Of a stretch of 64,000 bases of DNA, positions 12,201-24,534 are shown one piece after another. The first letter of the stretch is position 1. Each line of letters opens with the position of its first letter. The DNA is from Cliona cf. orientalis (lineage: Eukaryota > Porifera > Demospongiae > Clionaida > Clionaidae): the NCBI GenBank assembly GCA_963930775.1, contig OZ005707.1:930001-994000 (forward strand), read 5' to 3'. The position numbers and the translations under genes are program-made. The notes beneath the pieces are model-generated. The model was not told where the DNA came from and did not search any database. It saw only the letters and a program-made list of their open reading frames with translations.

Positions 12201-14803
12201 ATAGACTGTGGTACATGTAGGTACTGCTACTTAGCTTATACCCTTATGAAAGTGTCTTCCAGAACAGTCTGTGTGTCCAGCTGAGGGTTGGGGTAGAGGA
12301 TGGAGAGGTCCTCTTCAGTGAATGGCTGCATCTCTTCCAAATACTCACTCTCTGATGATAGAGAGATGTATACATGTGCATGTATTGAAAAGAGGGTATT
12401 ATTGCACATGTGTTAGGATTAGGGTACTGCCATATCTCTCTGTTGACACATGTACATGTATACGTGGGTAGTGAATTAGGGTACTAAAACCATCATGTAC
12501 ATAATTATGGGCCATCAAGAAATCAATCAAGAGTTGAAATATGAGATAGCTCCCCTATCTACTCACCATTAACGCACAATCACAAAAATGGAGCTAGGCA
12601 TCTTACAAATTTAACCAGGACACTCCCAACAACATTTTTCAAACAATACCCTGCATGATGCTGTCAAGCCGTGGGTAGAGTATTCTACTGGCATCTTCAG
12701 TCCCTTCAGCACTCATATCCACCGCCACAGCACTAGTAGCAGTATCAGTAGCAGTAGTCACTGGTTGAACATCGGCCACTTGCTCGGTCAACCACTGGGA
12801 TTCATCGGAGAAATCAATTAGTGCAGGGGCAGAGGGTAATACCATCGCAGCAGCTGCTTGTACATGTACAGTCGCCTCAATTTTCTCAACCTGTGACGAA
12901 GTTACAACATTTCTCTCTCCCTCTCCCTCTCCCTCTAGACCACTTTCGATCATTTGAGAAGAACCACCATCTTGAATTTTCAAAGCTGTACCAGAGACTA
13001 CCTCCTCCCTCTCTACAGCACCAGTGGCAGGGGAGGGGGCAATATGGCTGTCATTTGTAGCGGAGCCTGTAAGCTCTGTTGGGTCAGACATGTGGTTGTC
13101 ACTGATGATTTTTGGCTCATTGTTAACAGTGGTGGATACCCCACCGATAATCAAGGTGGTGCTAGCAGGCTTTGTGTCAGCACATTCTGCTTCCTGTTTA
13201 AGTGCAGGCATTGCATTATCTCCAGTCAAGGTGGTGCCACTGTTCTGTACCGTTTCCTTAGGGATTTGGCCTGCAGCAGCTACAGGGTCTGGCTGTCTAT
13301 ATTGGGGGTCCCCTTCCTTTAATGACAGGGGCTTACTCTTTACGATTTCATCAGATTCCTCGGCCACACCCCTCTCAGTAGAAGCAGCTTCTGATTGTTT
13401 ATTCTCGTCTTTTAACGATAGGGGCTTACTCTTTACAACCTCATCAGTCCTCTCGGCAATCTCACTAACACCTGCATCGTCATGTGCGGAATGGGAATCA
13501 GACTTGACATCGCTGGGCTCTTCCAAGCTAGGTGTCTGGTTCAGCACCTCCACGGTTGCTCCACCAGGCGGCTTACTCTGCTGTCCAGCAACTGTTTTGT
13601 CCTGTACAACAAATTTCAAGATCAAAAATGCAGGAAAATGGATGATATTTGAATGCAAAGTGGAGTCCTAAAATTCCCCCAGTTCCTTTAGATCTGGCTG
13701 AGTCTGACAGGGTGGACTTCACCATGCAAATATGCACACAGTAAATAATTTGCCAGAAACCATTTGGTCCCTATAGACATCACACTTCAAGAAATTGCTC
13801 GTCTGACAGGCTGGACAGTGGACTTTGAACCCTCCATTATGCAGGACAATGCGCCTACGTATGTCCCTAGGTCACTCTAAATGAGCTAGATAGCTAGCTA
13901 CTGCAGCTAGGGGCCATAGAATAGCTTCTTTCAGCTAAATACAGATGATTTGTAGTTACTGATAACTATCAATGATACAATGTAAGTGAAAGATGTATTA
14001 TAGACCACCAATAGTCTTGCTAAAATATTCCATTTGGAAAATTTCGTAGCTCACCCTCACAACAAAAATTCAAAAATCTCCCAACCTATGCTAATCACTA
14101 GATAAGGTTGACATTGTGTTTTCATCTTGTATACATGTACATGCATGAGCTGCACATGATGCCCACATGTTATAGACTTAGTTGATGACATGCCATGCCC
14201 AGGCCAAGTGAAGACTATCAAACTAGATCTATACATAGGTCACCTAAATAAGGGGATGGCATTATAATATATTATTATGACCCCCACCATAGCAACGGAA
14301 GCACAATGCTCTTGGGATGAGTGAGATAGAATGCCATGTAATAACACGGAACCATGATGTAATTACTATTGGTCCTAATTATCACGTTGTCATGGTATTC
14401 TGGCTATGGCTAGAAATTTCCATAAATTATTATGGGATTCTGCAGGTTTTGATATGTGTGCAGTTAATGGATTGGTGTAGAGTGATACCAAATACACTAT
14501 AGTGTCTTACAGTTTTTGCCTTTGTCTTCCCTTTACCTTTACCTACAAATTTGAAAGGAATACGATATTCAAGTACTTTGTTCATTACATCATTGTGACA
14601 TCATCACAAATTAATGGATAGATGGATGGACTAAGCACTCTGTAAGGCGTGATACAGTCTACAAGGTGGCAGTCTAAAGAATGCAGTTATTCCTCTCTCC
14701 TTCCCTCTCCCTCTCTCTCCCTCGAGCTCCCCTCTCTTCTCTCCCCCCTCCCCTTACCAGTCGGTTTCTTCTTCAACTTTGGCTTTGGTTTGACTGCCTC
14801 CAT
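3202..14803 (-). CDS. EPG5: Ectopic P-granules protein 5 (EPG5), N-terminal half, 22 exons
   Basis: EPG5 is a Rab7 effector that tethers autophagosomes to late endosomes and lysosomes. Exons (high to low): 14803-14758, 14542-14511, 13601-12650, 12351-12242, 11342-11178, 10614-10492, 10296-10176, 9597-9452, 9177-9015, 8684-8540, 8125-8002, 7854-7737, 7648-7498, 7369-7181, 6901-6660, 6551-6391, 6135-5995, 5012-4848, 4449-4312, 4068-3912, 3693-3513, 3342-3202. All borders are GT-AG and phases join, giving about 1,303 residues. Family landmarks appear in order: N-terminus MEAVKPKPKLKKK, PFTEEDL, ELYELLMSYL, HAYSSQLARIHVEHYL, SISVLFMFIRK, PPGVGKWGAPYL, FKELPLHLW, VILSGLNWG. Human EPG5 has about 2,580 residues, so this is half. 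The last exon ends in phase 2 at a GTATGT donor, and no following exon appears before the kinase gene at 2160. Exon 3 is a long acidic disordered region. Confidence 0.92.
5068..5965. repeat. Tandem array built on ACCCTACAATACC-type words, ending in an inverted block
   Basis: It lies in the EPG5 intron between exons at 5995 and 5012. Five diverged copies of a unit containing AAGGTGACAATTATTTGCAGG begin near 5110, 5255, 5471, 5616 and 5733 (spacing about 117-216). Each is separated by runs of CCTACAATACC/CCTTACAATACC. From about 5850 the run reappears inverted as GGTATTGTAGGGTAATGTA. A short piece of the same TTACAATACC run also occurs near 29955-29990. Confidence 0.85.
8248..8462 (+). mobile_element. 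MITE, copy 1 of a CCGGCAAATTTGG family
   Basis: It sits in an EPG5 intron. The ends read TACAGTATAGCCGG (left) and, reversed, TACCGTATAACCGG (right). The interior is AT-rich with repeated CAAATTT/AAATTTGG words. The same element lies in inverted orientation at 56764-56972. Two short open frames here are by-products of the element. Confidence 0.8.
8781..8993. mobile_element. MITE with AAATTTTTGCC-type inverted ends
   Basis: It sits in the EPG5 intron between exons at 9015 and 8684. The left end ATCGTATATAGAAATTTTTG and the reversed right end TACAGTATACATGAAAATTT form imperfect inverted repeats. It ends about 20 bp from the exon border at 9015. Confidence 0.6.
9788..9848. repeat. Dispersed short repeat, copy 1
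   Basis: It shares GAGATCTTCTGCAACCA and CATTAACCCCCAA with a second copy at 11985-12056. A G-rich left part can pair with the CCCCCAA on the right. It is intronic in EPG5. Confidence 0.6.
10003..10145 (+). mobile_element. SINE-like dispersed repeat, copy 1
   Basis: About 140 bp is nearly identical to 45331-45470, including GTAGGTTTATCTTCTACTAC and CCTAGCCTTGAGAACTAGGG. It has no coding potential and no inverted ends. On the minus strand there is an AGGTTCGCCTGAGC word resembling a Pol III B box, so a SINE is possible but unproven. It is intronic in EPG5. Confidence 0.6.
11985..12160. repeat. Dispersed short repeat copy 2 joined to a TAGTCTCG element
   Basis: A poly-G run leads into a second copy of the 9788-9848 repeat. 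It is followed at about 12083 by a sequence starting TAGTCTCGTGAACCAGACCA and ending TTATGAGACTA, that is, with inverted TAGTCTC ends. A similar TAGTCTCG start is found near 39520 and 23706. Confidence 0.55.
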
Positions 14804-14887
14804 TTCTTATAGTATTCAGCACCAACCACAGCTGTGAAACTGTTGGCAAAATGAAACGACAATCTACCTTGTAGTACCACATACATA

Positions 14888-14942
14888 GTCTGGGTGCCAG
14901 TCCCTTCCTCCCTCTTGTGAAGAGGCTGGCACCCAGGCTACC
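14888..14942. repeat. Foldback just upstream of EPG5
   Basis: The arms TAGTCTGGGTGCCAG and CTGGCACCCAGGCTA pair with one mismatch around a short pyrimidine-rich loop, 85 bp upstream of the EPG5 start codon. Confidence 0.7.
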
Positions 14943-17117
14943 ACATACATGCGTTTATTTCATGGACTACCTTACTCAAAAATCTTGGTATTTCCAATTA
15001 GACGACCACGGAGACGGTCTATTGGCTTGTAAACATCTCTAAAGAGTCGATATTCATTCACAACTACCTTGCTTCTCCAAGAGGCTCAATCACATGACGG
15101 TGGTTCCAATTAATGCGCACCACCAGAATGCCACGCCCACTGATTTTCACTTGTATGCGCTACGCCCGCGCGATTGATTTCCCAATATGCAATGCATGCA
15201 ATCGATACGCGATGATATGATATTATGATCGTGTGGTTTTTACACATCCTATTAGTGCGAAGCCATGCATCGTTATGCGTCATAAACGCCAGCGCCAAGA
15301 GAGGGAGCATCGTTTTGAGTAAAGTGCCAAATATTGTACAGCGATCGGACAAGTCGATTGTGCGAGGTAAGTGCTATCTACCGTGCATGTCGTATGAAAT
15401 GCTAGTTGCCAGTGCGTACGGTTTGCGCATGCCAGAGTGAGCACGCTGTTTCACACCTCGCGTTTGGAAAAGGACATGAAGGTGTAATCGCGTTTATTTT
15501 GGCAGCGAGGCGGCTATTTGTTCAGCGAAGTGTGCTTATACAACTGTCTCGATCACCTACAATTAATTATTCAAGTATGAGCAGTCTGTATTAAAAGGAT
15601 AGCACCTTGCAAATCTGATCAAGATCGATCAATGAAGGGTGGGATATGATATGATATCTACCTAGGTGGTGTTGCATGACCTTTTTTAAATATGGTCGCT
15701 ATGTGGCCCTTTTTATTCCTGACCACTGAATATTGTATGATTATTGCGAGACTGTATTCCAAAATAGTGCTCTGCCCTCCTTAGAATCACAATAGTCAAT
15801 GGTCTTTGTTTCATTATTCGTGCTGTAGCACACACAGCTCATATAGGCCTACACCTGCTTTGGTAACTCGAGACGAAAGACGATAAAAGCTACTCTCATT
15901 AGTTCTCTAGTTGTGAAATGGCACATAATTTGTGTTAATGGTACTTGCTATTAAAGCAGTAAGGCTTGACCTGGAGAAAATTCACCTATTAAATAAGTGT
16001 TACCATTGTTGCCATTTCTTTGTAATGGTACGTATTTTGGAGCATCTATCTTGGCTAGCACCTGTGCATGTAGAACACACAGTAGATTCTAGCTATAGTT
16101 CTCACCTCACTGTGTGACTTGCGCTAATTTGAAGCATACCTTTGCTACCCAATGGCGAACATATTTGGAAGGTCTGTTTTAATCACCTCGGCTACATAAC
16201 TGAGCTAAGCTCTTGCGTGGTACATGTACATACAGTGTGGGTGTGTACTGCATGCACTAGCTGTGCCACTGTTGCTATGGCTTCAGACTGTGTGATATCC
16301 TGTCCTGTACAGCTGCTTTCCCTATCGTTTGTCACCATAATTGTAGTCACTATCTGTTGCTCCGAGTAAGTTTTGGCTAAAATCCTCCTTAAGTACTCCG
16401 TACTTGAATATACTACGTGCCAGCTGTACCAGTGGTTTAATAATATTATTACAATCAGACATTGCATGGTTGTATTGGCCCTCGGGAAATGGACAGCGAG
16501 TGTTTTGTAGCTTGAAAAGATCATCTGATTTGCATTACAAGCACTTGAGTAGTTTCTGCTCTTTTTGACTGATGTGCTTTGCTTGTTCCTTGAGACCCTC
16601 TCAGAATTGTAATGTACTAGTACATCACAAAGATTTGGGTAGGTCCTGTATAATAATAATATGGCATTCACGGAAGTGCTATTTAGGGGGATTTTGTAGG
16701 CAGCTGGTTAGAATCAATATTCATCTGAAGTGGAGAGGAAAGACCTTAAATGATTTAAGTTAACTGAAGAGGATGTAGGTGTAATGGAGAACAAGTCACC
16801 TTAATAACATTGTTATAACTAGCATGCAAGGAAGGAACTATATATCTGATAATGATATTTTGTTGCAAAGGACTATATCATAGGGGCATTATACATGTAA
16901 TAATATATGCTGCATTTTCAAAATTACCTAGCGCATCTTTTAATCAATGGAGTGGAGAGAGTTACAGTGTGCCGATTCCTTTGCTGCAAAACAGCCAAAT
17001 ATATAATTGTCACTGTCACTGGTCTGGGCTAGTTTACATTGAATCAGTACAGCTCGCCGTGTTGACACAACTATTGATATTCAGCCGTCTCCGTTTATAA
17101 TAACAACACCTCAATAA

Positions 17118-17225
17118 TACTAAAGCTCTAACTATAATGCCTTATCTGTTCTGCTAAAGCTCTAATTAATATAAGGCGTTGTCTATTCTGCTAAAGCTCC
17201 TTGCCTGTTCTACTAAAGCATTGCT
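17118..17225. repeat. Short imperfect tandem repeat
   Basis: Three diverged copies of a unit around TTCTGCTAAAGCTC, roughly 40-50 bp apart. Confidence 0.5.
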
Positions 17226-18788
17226 TATACACTGTAACTGTAATAGCTCAAGTGTGCCCATAGCTCTTCTTCTGGTATGCAAGCTCTATGAATTTTATAC
17301 CGTAATTGAACTTTACACCTATACCACCCACAGTGGATGATGGGTGGATGTGACGATGATGACCCCTACATGACCCCTAGAAAGTTCAGTATAATTAATT
17401 TTGCATTGTCCCTGTGGTTTTGGGGTACTTTTCCTGTTTGTTGGCTGGCTATAGGCTTGTAGTGCACTATTACAGTTCTTGATGTCTCAACTGTTCACTG
17501 AATTTGTGTCACAAGCTTCTAGCTTCATGTATTGATCATACTATGTCACTATTTATAAGCAAAGGGTCTATAGGTGTGTTAAGAGTATACATAGATTTGT
17601 CTGTATCAAAATAATTTCAGAGAAAATTGTATCTAGATCCCAGGGATCCCCCCATCCCCCCCCCCCCCCCCCACCCACTCCCTGTAGGCCCAATGTGTAC
17701 AATAGGCTTATCAGATTCCAAATTATCAGTGTATGCTTAAAAACTTATGCCGTTCACATAATATCACCCCTAGCCTGCGATTGGAAAATGTGAAACTGTG
17801 TAAGATCCAACTAGGATAGCATCGATCACATCACTTCTTTAGAGAATGATTGAAGTTTTTTTTATCTTATCAGCTAATACTAATAATATTGACCTTCCCG
17901 TTTCCGTAAAGTCTGATTGAATTCATAGCAAGGATAACTGATCTCGACGATTGTTTTCTCACTATAGCATCGGTTGTGGTATCATTACACTGATGGTTGA
18001 CTCTTTATGGGGTGATGTACTAGAATGCTTGTCTAGAACAATAGTAATTAGGATATCTGTAGTAGAAACATTGCGACAAGCTAATAAATTAATTATAATT
18101 TTAACCGCATAATAATTAATAATATTATGTAGCTGCTTCGGGCTATAATTATGTATGGTAGTAGACAATAGTTAAAATTAATTTATCCCATTCTTGTAAT
18201 ACTATAATATACAGGTGGCAGCAATTAGGCTTAGCATAGTGTCTCGCTTGAGTAAATTAATTAAGACAAAGACTTGTCAACTTCCGCCGCGAGCAATTAG
18301 CTAGGCTGCAGTGGTTCACACCGAAATTCCATTAACTGACTCGCACTCCTCTTATAGTCACTGTACTGTCCTCCCGTATAGAACTACATGTATTATGGTG
18401 TGCATCTAGTGCAGTGCCAAAGCTCAGTGTAAGCACTCTGCTGTTGCTAACTTGGGATAATTGAGAAACTATTTGTCAGAACACGAGAGCTTTAATTCGA
18501 CAAACAACGCTGCCTGATGGAATGACAAATGACCCTACTTCCACTGAGTCTGCTGGCAGCTCTAACAGATCTAGACCATTGTTATAATATTGTAGTAGCC
18601 TCCAGCTTGTCCCCAGGCCCTGTATAGCGCCCAGCTTTTCAATTTTATGTGCAGAAAAAGTGAGAGGCCTGGTAGGTAGGGGAGGTACGTACTGCACACA
18701 TATAATATAGTCCATTATAACCTGCAGATTGATGAGTTTCCCACATCCAGCTATTACGCTTTGTAAAACTGGGCCATGGGGGATAAAG

Positions 18789-18870
18789 CTAGCCTCGTCC
18801 CCAGGCGCCCCGATCTTTTCAACTGCACGCGAGCAGTTGAAAAGATCGGGGCGCCTGGGGATGAGGCTAG
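18789..18870. mobile_element. Near-perfect 82-bp foldback with a 7-bp target duplication
   Basis: Two 38-bp arms (left CTAGCCTCGTCCCCAGGCGC..., right its complement ending GATGAGGCTAG) differ at one base and are separated by about 6 bp. The 7-bp direct repeat GATAAAG flanks the element immediately (18782-18788 and 18871-18877), which supports insertion as a mobile unit. Confidence 0.8.
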
Positions 18871-19096
18871 GATAAAGCCTGTTGCATCATAATAATATTA
18901 TTATGACATTTATTTGTGAGTTTAGATACTGAGGTAGTAGTGCATGGTAGATGAGTTGATTTTCATTCCCAGTATAAACATACCTACAGCTGCGGCCGGC
19001 CGTGGATATTAACTACAATGTCATGTGACTGATTGGGAATTTAAGGCCTTGGTAGAAGGAGGAGGAGGAGGCTTGTGGGAAGTGGTTCATTATCGT

Positions 19097-19365
19097 ACGG
19101 CCTTGCTGTAGTATAGCCAGGGTTCAGTTACTCCTGAATGGAATAAAAATTAATTATCATAATAATATATATAACTTCTCTCTCTGTGTGTAGTAGTACA
19201 AAAAAATGATTAATTATCATGCATGCGGCCTTGCTGTACGTAGTATAGCCACACCCACGTGGGATTCAGTTACCCCTAAATGGAACAAAATTTGTACTCT
19301 GCATTAATTTTTATAATACAACTTCTCTCTATGCGCAGCGGTACAAAACGTATAATTATTACATT
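19097..19365. repeat. Tandem duplication of an about 130-bp unit
   Basis: Two adjacent units share GCGGCCTTGCTGTA (the first copy differs at its start), GTATAGCCA, ATTCAGTTAC, an AACTTCTCTCT run and GTACAAAA in the same order. Confidence 0.6.
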
Positions 19366-22300
19366 TTACACATGTGGTTGTTAGCCTACATGGAACTGAG
19401 ACATTGCTAGCGGAATCTGCTTGTTTGATTGATGCCTTGTAGCGAAGGGTCAATGTAGTCATGGTATTCATATTATTTGTGTTGGTACAAGAAGTGCTGT
19501 CAGTATACACAAAGTGCTTCATTGTGAGTGCTCTACAAGAGAGAGGGTGGCTTCTTCTCATTCACACGCTCAACGACATTATATGTTGTGGGTGTATGTC
19601 TGTCTGTGTGTATGTAAGAGAGAGAGAGAGAGAGGGGGGAGAGAGAAGGGGGGAGAGAGAGAGAGAGAAGAGAGAGGAGAAGGGCAGAGAAGAGAGGGAG
19701 GAAAGGGAGAGAGCAAAAAAAGGGTGGGAGGGTAATGGATAAGGGAGCTACGTACGTACATACCTTGAGAACGTATGCGCGTTGTAATAATTATTAATTT
19801 TTCCATGTTCATTGTGTTCTGTTCTACACGTGTATGTACAGCAAATCTCAGAGCACACGTCGACATCCTATACATCCGACAAATTATTATTAGGATTTTT
19901 AATAGGAGAGAATTAGAGAAAGATAGACCTAGACATGGATTGTTTTATTAAAGGTTTTTTAAGAATCTATTACGCTAAAATTGCATTCTTATTAAATCCC
20001 TTACCCATCATGATGTACATGTGCCCAGTACATGTGCATGTACATGTACATGCATATAATTATGTTGCTTTGGACAAAGTTGGACGGCTTTCACGTGAAT
20101 GCCAGCAATCATTCAATTGTGTTTGAACAAAAGGATATCAGTTACGCGTGCCAAAAATAGTCTACACTATCTCTTTGTGTACAATACTTAAACATACACT
20201 CGTCTCTCTAAAATATTGTAATAGTTATTATTCTTGTGTACCTCTTGTTAATAACAGCTAGTCTGTCTATGTAAATATATTATTATTATGTACAATCGCC
20301 TAATTGTGAATACCTGGTATCTGTTTTGTCCAATTGTTGCCTGGCCTTAGCTTGAGTTGCTTGAAGAGCCATCAAAGGTTTCAATCCTTGAGTTATGGAG
20401 TGGAATCTTGTTTCAGCATAGCTGCATTGCTATGGTGATCTGTGTATTCATTTGCCAGTTATATAATGCTCTGTAATAACCAGCTAGTCTGAGAGTTTCC
20501 TTTTAACTGACCCCTCCCTTTCTCCCCCGAATATATGAAGTTTGTAGAAATTCTGCTGTTAAATAAAAATTGTAGTTTATCTTAATTGCATTAGTTGCCC
20601 TCTCCCTCCTTCCTCCCACAGATAAAAAATATATAGAATTCTGGTGATATTTTTCGCTTATCATTAGTCTGTAATAACTGGCTGTGCTTTAGTTATGCTT
20701 GTTGGTCCCTCCCCCCTCCCCTCCCTCCCCCTGGTGTCAAATTGTGGAATTCCCCCCATTATGTTGTGCTGGAGCTTATCAAAATTAATTAGACATGGTG
20801 TCATTCTCAAGCTTATGGTCATCCCATACTGTTAACCTTTAAATAGTATTCATAACTGGTGCCCTCTCCTCCCACCCCCACCCATCATCAAACAAGCCAT
20901 TGCACTGTCAGTGAAGCTCTCTTTTGATGTCAGCCAATTAAAGATTGCCCTTCCACCTTTCCACCCCTCTTTCCTTCCTTGGTTCCTTCCTGCTGCCTGC
21001 CTAGCCCTATTAATAATATGCTTCCAACAAACCTCAAATCTTGCACATGTATATACTGCATGTTACCAATAGCCTTAGCTACATAGCACCAGCATCTTGT
21101 AGTAGCTATAGCCTCGTGCATAATTATGCTGATAAGATCGTGGAACCTGCATACACATGGCATACTGTAACATGGTGGTGGGGGGGGGGGGTGGACAAGG
21201 CTATGTGGTGGCAGTGTGTTTGATCTTCTCATGAATGAGTATTAGTGCTCCACTTCCAAGAGGAGAGTGCAGCAGGAGATGAGAATGCTGGTTTAACTTT
21301 ACATAGCATTCATGGATCACCTTCCTTCCTGTTTAGTTGACCTAGTGATCAAGCGTACTAGATTGCATAATACCACTGTAACAACCCCCTCTGATCATTC
21401 CTGTTAAGTTTAAGATCACCTTCTATTCCTGCTACCCTAGCTCTATCCCTGCTTAGTTAACCCCATGCATGCAGGTAGTCAAGTCAGTCACCCCGCCAGC
21501 ACACAGGTCGACAATCAAGGTCAACTATTTCAACTGGGAGAGGGGGAGACAGGCTGGGAAGGTTTAGCATTCAGCCATTCATAGGTAGATCACTTCCTTC
21601 CTTCCTTCCTGCTTCAGGTACTGGGTAGTGTCAGCCAGCCTGTGTTACTGACTGCATGAGCAAATTGCACCGCCCTATAGAGAGGAAGATGCCCAGTTAG
21701 CATAATTTGCTACGATATTGATAGTGCATGGTCATTGATGTTGGTTGGTTAGATCACGGCATTTCCTTGTTCCTTATGAAGGTGCCAAGTCTGCAAACAC
21801 TGACTTGGTTCATGCCCTCATTTCTCTTTTCTCCTCTTAAGCTTCTTGGCTTTTTGTGTGGTGTTCTGATGCTCTCTAGCTTGCCTGTAGAGCTTCCATA
21901 TTAGCTTTTTTTGTCTATAAGATTTCATGCTTTTGTTAGCAAAGGACACACATTTAGCATACAGTTAAAATGGAATGAAGTATGTCTCTCTAAGTATGTA
22001 AATGATGATATCCTTTGCACTGATACTAGATCACCTATGAGTTAGTGTGTGGTCCATCTTTTATCTTAGCATTTCCACCCACTATAGTTGTGAAGACTCC
22101 TAGCTAGGTCATCTTCCAATATCCTCTCAGCAATTTCCACCTGATTCACTCTATTTCCTGAGCTATCCATTTCACTGACTTCTGCCTAGTTACTTTCAAG
22201 TTATTGTTCTGACAATTAAATGATTAATTTTCCTCTTCCTCCAACTTGTCCTGAATATCCTCAAGGCAATTTTTGCTTACTTACCTCATTTCCTGAGGTG

Positions 22301-23471
22301 TCCATTTTGCTGCCTATCACCTTTCTTACTTCTTGTCCACTCCTCTCAGTAGCGCCTTGTTTTGCTCTGACTTGGCTGACAATGTTCAACGTTTATCCTT
22401 CAATTATTTTCCCTGCACTAGCCTTAAAAACGTTATAATTGTTATTTCCTGGGACTGCATGTCCAAATATTATATATTTTTGTAACACGTACTCCTCTCC
22501 AGCGGATGGAACCTACGTATGTGCATGTACAGTACATGTACCCCACTTGGCCTTGCCAAATTGTTCTGCAAGTATTTCACAGATCACTTCCCTCACCTTT
22601 TCAACTTTCTCTCCCCTGGAGGCCAAGCACTTAACTACCTAATAACCAACCATCCTTCTGCACATATATGAGTATTGAAAACTATAGTGTTGATTTGGTG
22701 TATCATCTTACCACCAACATCCTGCCACCTTTTTTCCTCAATACCACACTAAAGATGTCCAGTGTTAGTATGTAATGATGATAATAATTATTATAGTGAT
22801 GGATGAAAGCGAGCATCCTTGTTTTGATATATATTGTTAGATTGTGAGGGACATAGTATGAATGTTGTAAGACTGTATTAATAATTGGGGTGCCAGGAAT
22901 GCATGCTCAAATGCACCCCAATTAATGTCTTGCAACAATTTTGTTGGCCTGTGATCCCCTTTCATCATCAATGACCTACCCTGTGATCACCCACATCACA
23001 CCCCTCGCTTGACCTGACCTGATAGCTGGCAATTTGCAACTTTGATTGGTAGAGGGTGGCCAACAGCCAGCAGTGCTTAGTGCACCAATTAGCTAATACA
23101 ATTTTGCTATTTCCCTTGTATTGGTATAAAGGTACTGTCCCCTTAAATTCAATTCCCAGTTCTTCACCAGAGCCTCACTGGGTATATCTGTACCAATTAC
23201 TCCTGAGCAAGTCCTCCCAGACTCTTTGGCACCAAGAATAATTTTTATTGCTAGTGGCTAGCTATAATAATAATACTAGAAAGATGATAATCATCATGCG
23301 GGGCGAGCCTTCGCTCATGGCACGATCAGGTGTTACTGTATTAAACATTTAAATTTTAAGTGACTGCAAACTCTACCACCCTTAGGCTACTGTATGCCAT
23401 TTAGATGCCACTCTAGCACAGTAGCAGTGCCAATTAAAGCACACAGAACAGTAGTAGTTTCAGGCTCTTGT

Positions 23472-23543
23472 CTGAGATCATGGCACAATTCTTGCCTATC
23501 TAGCCGCGGTTACAGTTCAATTCTTTTTGTGCCATGATCTCAG
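23472..23543. repeat. Foldback
   Basis: The 17-bp arms CTGAGATCATGGCACAA and TTGTGCCATGATCTCAG are perfect complements around a 38-bp spacer. Confidence 0.75.
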
Positions 23544-23705
23544 TACAGTAGTTGGTCAAGCATCCAAACTGGAGCAGTTAGCACAGGCTCTCTGTCTGAT
23601 CACAGCATCATTCTTTATATACGTCATTTTAACTATCTCTTACTGCGAGTCTATGGCTCCAACTCAACATGAACAAGTGACTCTGGTCGTATGCTGCTCA
23701 ATAGT

Positions 23706-23760
23706 TAGTCTCGTGGAGCCAGACCCCTATGCGCGGGGAGGGTCTGGCTCCGCGAGACTA
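23706..23760. repeat. Foldback of the TAGTCTCG type
   Basis: The arms TAGTCTCGTGGAGCCAGACC and GGTCTGGCTCCGCGAGACTA pair with one mismatch. Related starts occur near 12083 and 39520. Confidence 0.75.
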
Positions 23761-24473
23761 CTCGATAGTGTGCTCAATGAAGCAGTCTTTGAGCCCACGC
23801 TAGCGCACTGCAGTCAGTCAGCGCGAGCACCATGGCTAACGATTCTGGCGTGCCGAGCCTAGCTTCATTCCTCTGCATAAATGACGACCTTTAGAGAGGT
23901 CACGATCTAACATTAATACGCGCGCTAAATCATTCATAGTGATGATGTAATGCACAAGCATATTGCGCATGCGCTATGAGCACGTGGACGACGTATCGCT
24001 ACATACATACATAGATACATACATACATAGGTACAGCGAATTCGCCATATGTTACTCTTGTATTCGGGGCTCGCTCAGGCTCGCCCCGAATTATATTATT
24101 ATCTCTCCACACGCCCCTACTGTGCTTTGCAAGCCAGTTGTCCAGTGGAAAGGGTAAATAGGCAGTGGCTCTGAAGTGACTTAATCCAGTTATACTAAAA
24201 GCTTTCAGTTTATGTAGTGACAGAGACAGGTGCCATTCCCTAACTTTCCTAGACAACTGACCTGCAAAGCACAGTAGACCCTGCATGCTAGCTGTGCTAT
24301 TGACTTTTGTTTTGTGTACCATATATTGGCTGGCCTGGCACCTGGAGCTACTGTAGGAGGGGATTTTTTCTTTATCCTCGACAGATTAATTAAGAATAGC
24401 CGAGCTAAGCACTTTCATTATCTTTAGCTAATCCCTCTCTCTCTGATCTCTAACTAGATCAGGGTGGATTTCA

Positions 24474-24534
24474 TACAGCTGCTTCCATTCGTGGATGTTT
24501 ACTCGTACAGCTGCTTCCATTCGTGGATGTTTAC
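24474..24534. repeat. Two-copy tandem repeat, period 32
   Basis: TACAGCTGCTTCCATTCGTG followed by GATGTTTAC occurs twice, separated by TCG. Confidence 0.8.

Noticed and set aside
15225-15366. Open frame from an ATG to a good GTAAGT donor, upstream of EPG5 on the opposite strand
   Set aside because: It could be a first exon from a bidirectional promoter, but no in-phase partner exon was recognised downstream and the peptide matches no family I know.
16277-16367. Signal-peptide-like frame (MASDCVISCPVQLLSLSF...) ending at a CCGA|GTAAGT donor
   Set aside because: It is hydrophobic and splice-bounded, but a lone short exon without following exons is expected by chance in 11 kb.
23527-23862. 111-codon plus-strand open frame
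   Set aside because: It covers one foldback and part of another, has no splice context and no recognisable domain.
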